From positions 1 through 33,522 of the forward strand of contig CAVDDT010000010.1 in assembly GCA_963607765.1 (NCBI GenBank): 33,522 nt of DNA. Reading direction: 5' to 3'. Shown here one piece after another: positions 32,832 to 33,522 of this stretch. Under the pieces are notes generated by a model, which made no database searches, was not told the origin of the DNA, and worked only from the letters and a program-made list of their open reading frames with translations. Position 1 is the first letter of the stretch, and the number at the start of each line of letters is the position of its first letter. Origin of the DNA: Colivicinus sp963607765. GTDB lineage: Bacteria; Bacillota_I; Bacilli_A; Erysipelotrichales; Erysipelotrichaceae. Both the position numbers and the translations under genes were made by a program.

Positions 32832-33102
32832 TGTTGTTCTCCAATTCAATGCTTTCAGCAAAAGCTCTTTGTTGCAAAACATCTAGGTAGTCTTTCATGT
32901 AATCTAGTTGTTCTTCTAGCAAACCTAATGGGCAGTCATGTTCTGGCATTGATTCATGAAATTCATCATACGCACATAGCTTTATCTTATTTACAAACAT
33001 TTGTAACTTTTCGTATCTGATTTTTAATTGATAATATTCAGCTTTGAATCTTTCTTTATAGTCATCGCTAGTCATTAATTCAACTGTGTCTTTTAATTCC
33101 AT
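32815..33102 (-). CDS. crAss001_48-related small phage protein
   Basis: A 95-residue acidic, helical protein. Its opening MELKDTVELMTSDDYKERFKAEYYQLKIRYEKL and the later CPLGLLEEQLDYMKDYLDVLQQRA match a small protein commonly seen in Firmicutes and crAss-like phages, annotated as crAss001_48-related; its function is unknown. The chain looks largely helical with coiled-coil character. GGGAG precedes the ATG at 33102 inside the end of the tiny upstream ORF. Its end overlaps the lysin start by 17 bases. Confidence 0.75.
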   Translation of the reverse strand: MELKDTVELMTSDDYKERFKAEYYQLKIRYEKLQMFVNKIKLCAYDEFHESMPEHDCPLGLLEEQLDYMKDYLDVLQQRAFAESIELENNNDNKN

Positions 33103-33104
33103 AA

Positions 33105-33203
33105 TTAATTCTCCCTTTGAATACTTTCCAAAATGCCGACAAGACCACCAGTGATTGATGGTGATGTCCTATCGGTAACTCTTGTTTGTTGATTATTGTT
33201 CAT
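33105..33203 (-). CDS. Possible 32-residue phage peptide
   Basis: An ATG overlapping the end of the holin gene opens a 32-codon frame, MNNNQQTRVTDRTSPSITGG onward to QREN, filling exactly the gap between holin and the next gene. A purine-rich AAGGAG lies about 20 bases upstream, too far for a normal ribosome site, so translation would rely on coupling to the holin gene. No family is recognised. Confidence 0.35.
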   Translation of the reverse strand: MNNNQQTRVTDRTSPSITGGLVGILESIQREN

Positions 33204-33522
33204 CAACATTTGTGTATTCACTCTCCTTGTTTTCTTGTACACCAAACAACTCTACTAGGTTTTGATAGCAACTTACTAGGTACTTGCCTAGAATAGCGAT
33301 TGCTACTACTGATAGCATTTGGCTTATTGTGATTGCTTCTTCCGATACAGGTAGCGTTACCTTAAAGTTAGGCAATAAAACACCAGCGATAAAAGTAAAG
33401 CCAACACCAAGTAAAATCATTAGGTATTTGATAATACCTTTCTTTAATGTTGACCAATCAAATTCATCATATTTTTGAGCTTTAGCAATACCAAACAAGG
33501 TATTAGCTATCATTACAAGGGC
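33193..33522 (-). CDS. Phage holin, N-terminus cut by window edge
   Basis: The visible 109 residues run in frame to the right edge, so the gene very likely starts outside; an ATG exists at 33513 but lies within the hydrophobic first segment (ALVMIANTLFGIAKA). That segment resembles the D-x-x-x-G-x-x-K-A helix of small Firmicutes holins, and the next positively charged part (FDWSTLKKGIIKYLMIL) leads to a second membrane helix. A third hydrophobic segment follows (about 65-85, counted from the edge), then an acidic tail. Holins form membrane pores timed to release the lysin. The gene is upstream of, and in the same operon as, the lysin. Confidence 0.75.
   Translation of the reverse strand, partial: ALVMIANTLFGIAKAQKYDEFDWSTLKKGIIKYLMILLGVGFTFIAGVLLPNFKVTLPVSEEAITISQMLSVVAIAILGKYLVSCYQNLVELFGVQENKESEYTNVDEQ

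Larger units (their letters stand above)
30840..33522. mobile_element. Prophage end (lysis module), continuing beyond the right edge
   Basis: Five consecutive minus-strand genes are typical of the late end of a Firmicutes tailed phage: holin, a tiny ORF, a crAss001_48-related small protein, a CHAP lysin and a membrane/coiled-coil protein. They are packed with short overlaps and close with a strong terminator. No integrase is in the window; it would lie at the other end. The left boundary is only approximate and is placed after the host terminator repeats. Whether the prophage is intact cannot be judged. Confidence 0.7.

Noticed and set aside
1..33522. Mycoplasma-type code with TGA read as tryptophan
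   Set aside because: TGA ends several full-length genes at the expected place (icd, polC, ZIP, the lysin, the last phage gene) and tryptophans are TGG, so the standard code fits.

Overview
The window looks like chromosome from an AT-rich, low-GC Gram-positive bacterium, most likely an uncultured gut-type member of the Bacilli/Mollicutes-related Firmicutes (an Erysipelotrichales- or RF39-like lineage). The evidence is Firmicutes-type gene content: PolC-type DNA polymerase III, a YloU/Asp23 plus YloV/FakA pair, and the order rimP-nusA-ylxR-ylxQ-infB-rbfA. Strong purine-rich Shine-Dalgarno sites and AT-rich spacers agree with this. TGA is used as stop and tryptophan is TGG, so the code is standard (table 11). 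Taxonomy is inference; no 16S gene is present.

Layout. 1-781: a FakA-like kinase cut by the left edge, preceded by its Asp23-family partner. 859-7321: a complete F1Fo ATP synthase operon on the minus strand (atpI-B-E-F-H-A-G-D-C); its c subunit carries a second membrane carboxylate typical of some Na+-coupled rotors. 7322-7468: a divergent control region with an 18-bp perfect palindrome. 7469-10099: pyruvate phosphate dikinase. 10127-14765: aconitase and NAD-type isocitrate dehydrogenase, divergent from citrate synthase. 14786-19644: the rimP-nusA-ylxR-ylxQ-infB-rbfA translation/transcription operon, with an unusually long acidic NusA tail. 19740-21444: glutamate dehydrogenase and a small VOC-like protein. 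21522-21844: a decayed mazEF toxin-antitoxin locus. 21868-30605: a HAD phosphatase, recG, rnc, polC and a ZIP metal transporter in one direction. 30606-31039: a gene-free, repeat-rich stretch. 31040-33522: the lysis end of a prophage (holin, small proteins, a CHAP plus phosphodiester-glycosidase lysin, a membrane/coiled-coil protein) running off the right edge.

How the genes work together. Citrate synthase, aconitase and NAD-isocitrate dehydrogenase convert oxaloacetate plus acetyl-CoA to 2-oxoglutarate, which the nearby glutamate dehydrogenase can aminate to glutamate: a biosynthetic half-TCA branch, with no other TCA gene visible. PPDK interconverts pyruvate and PEP at the energy branch point and shares its upstream region with the ATP synthase operon. 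Many genes overlap by 1-14 bases, and three stop codons lie in or at the edge of terminator hairpins, so the genome is compact. The most unusual content is the two-carboxylate c subunit, the leaderless-looking atpI start, the palindrome between atpI and ppdK, the mazEF remnant, and the prophage end with its two-enzyme lysin and helically phased repeat array.
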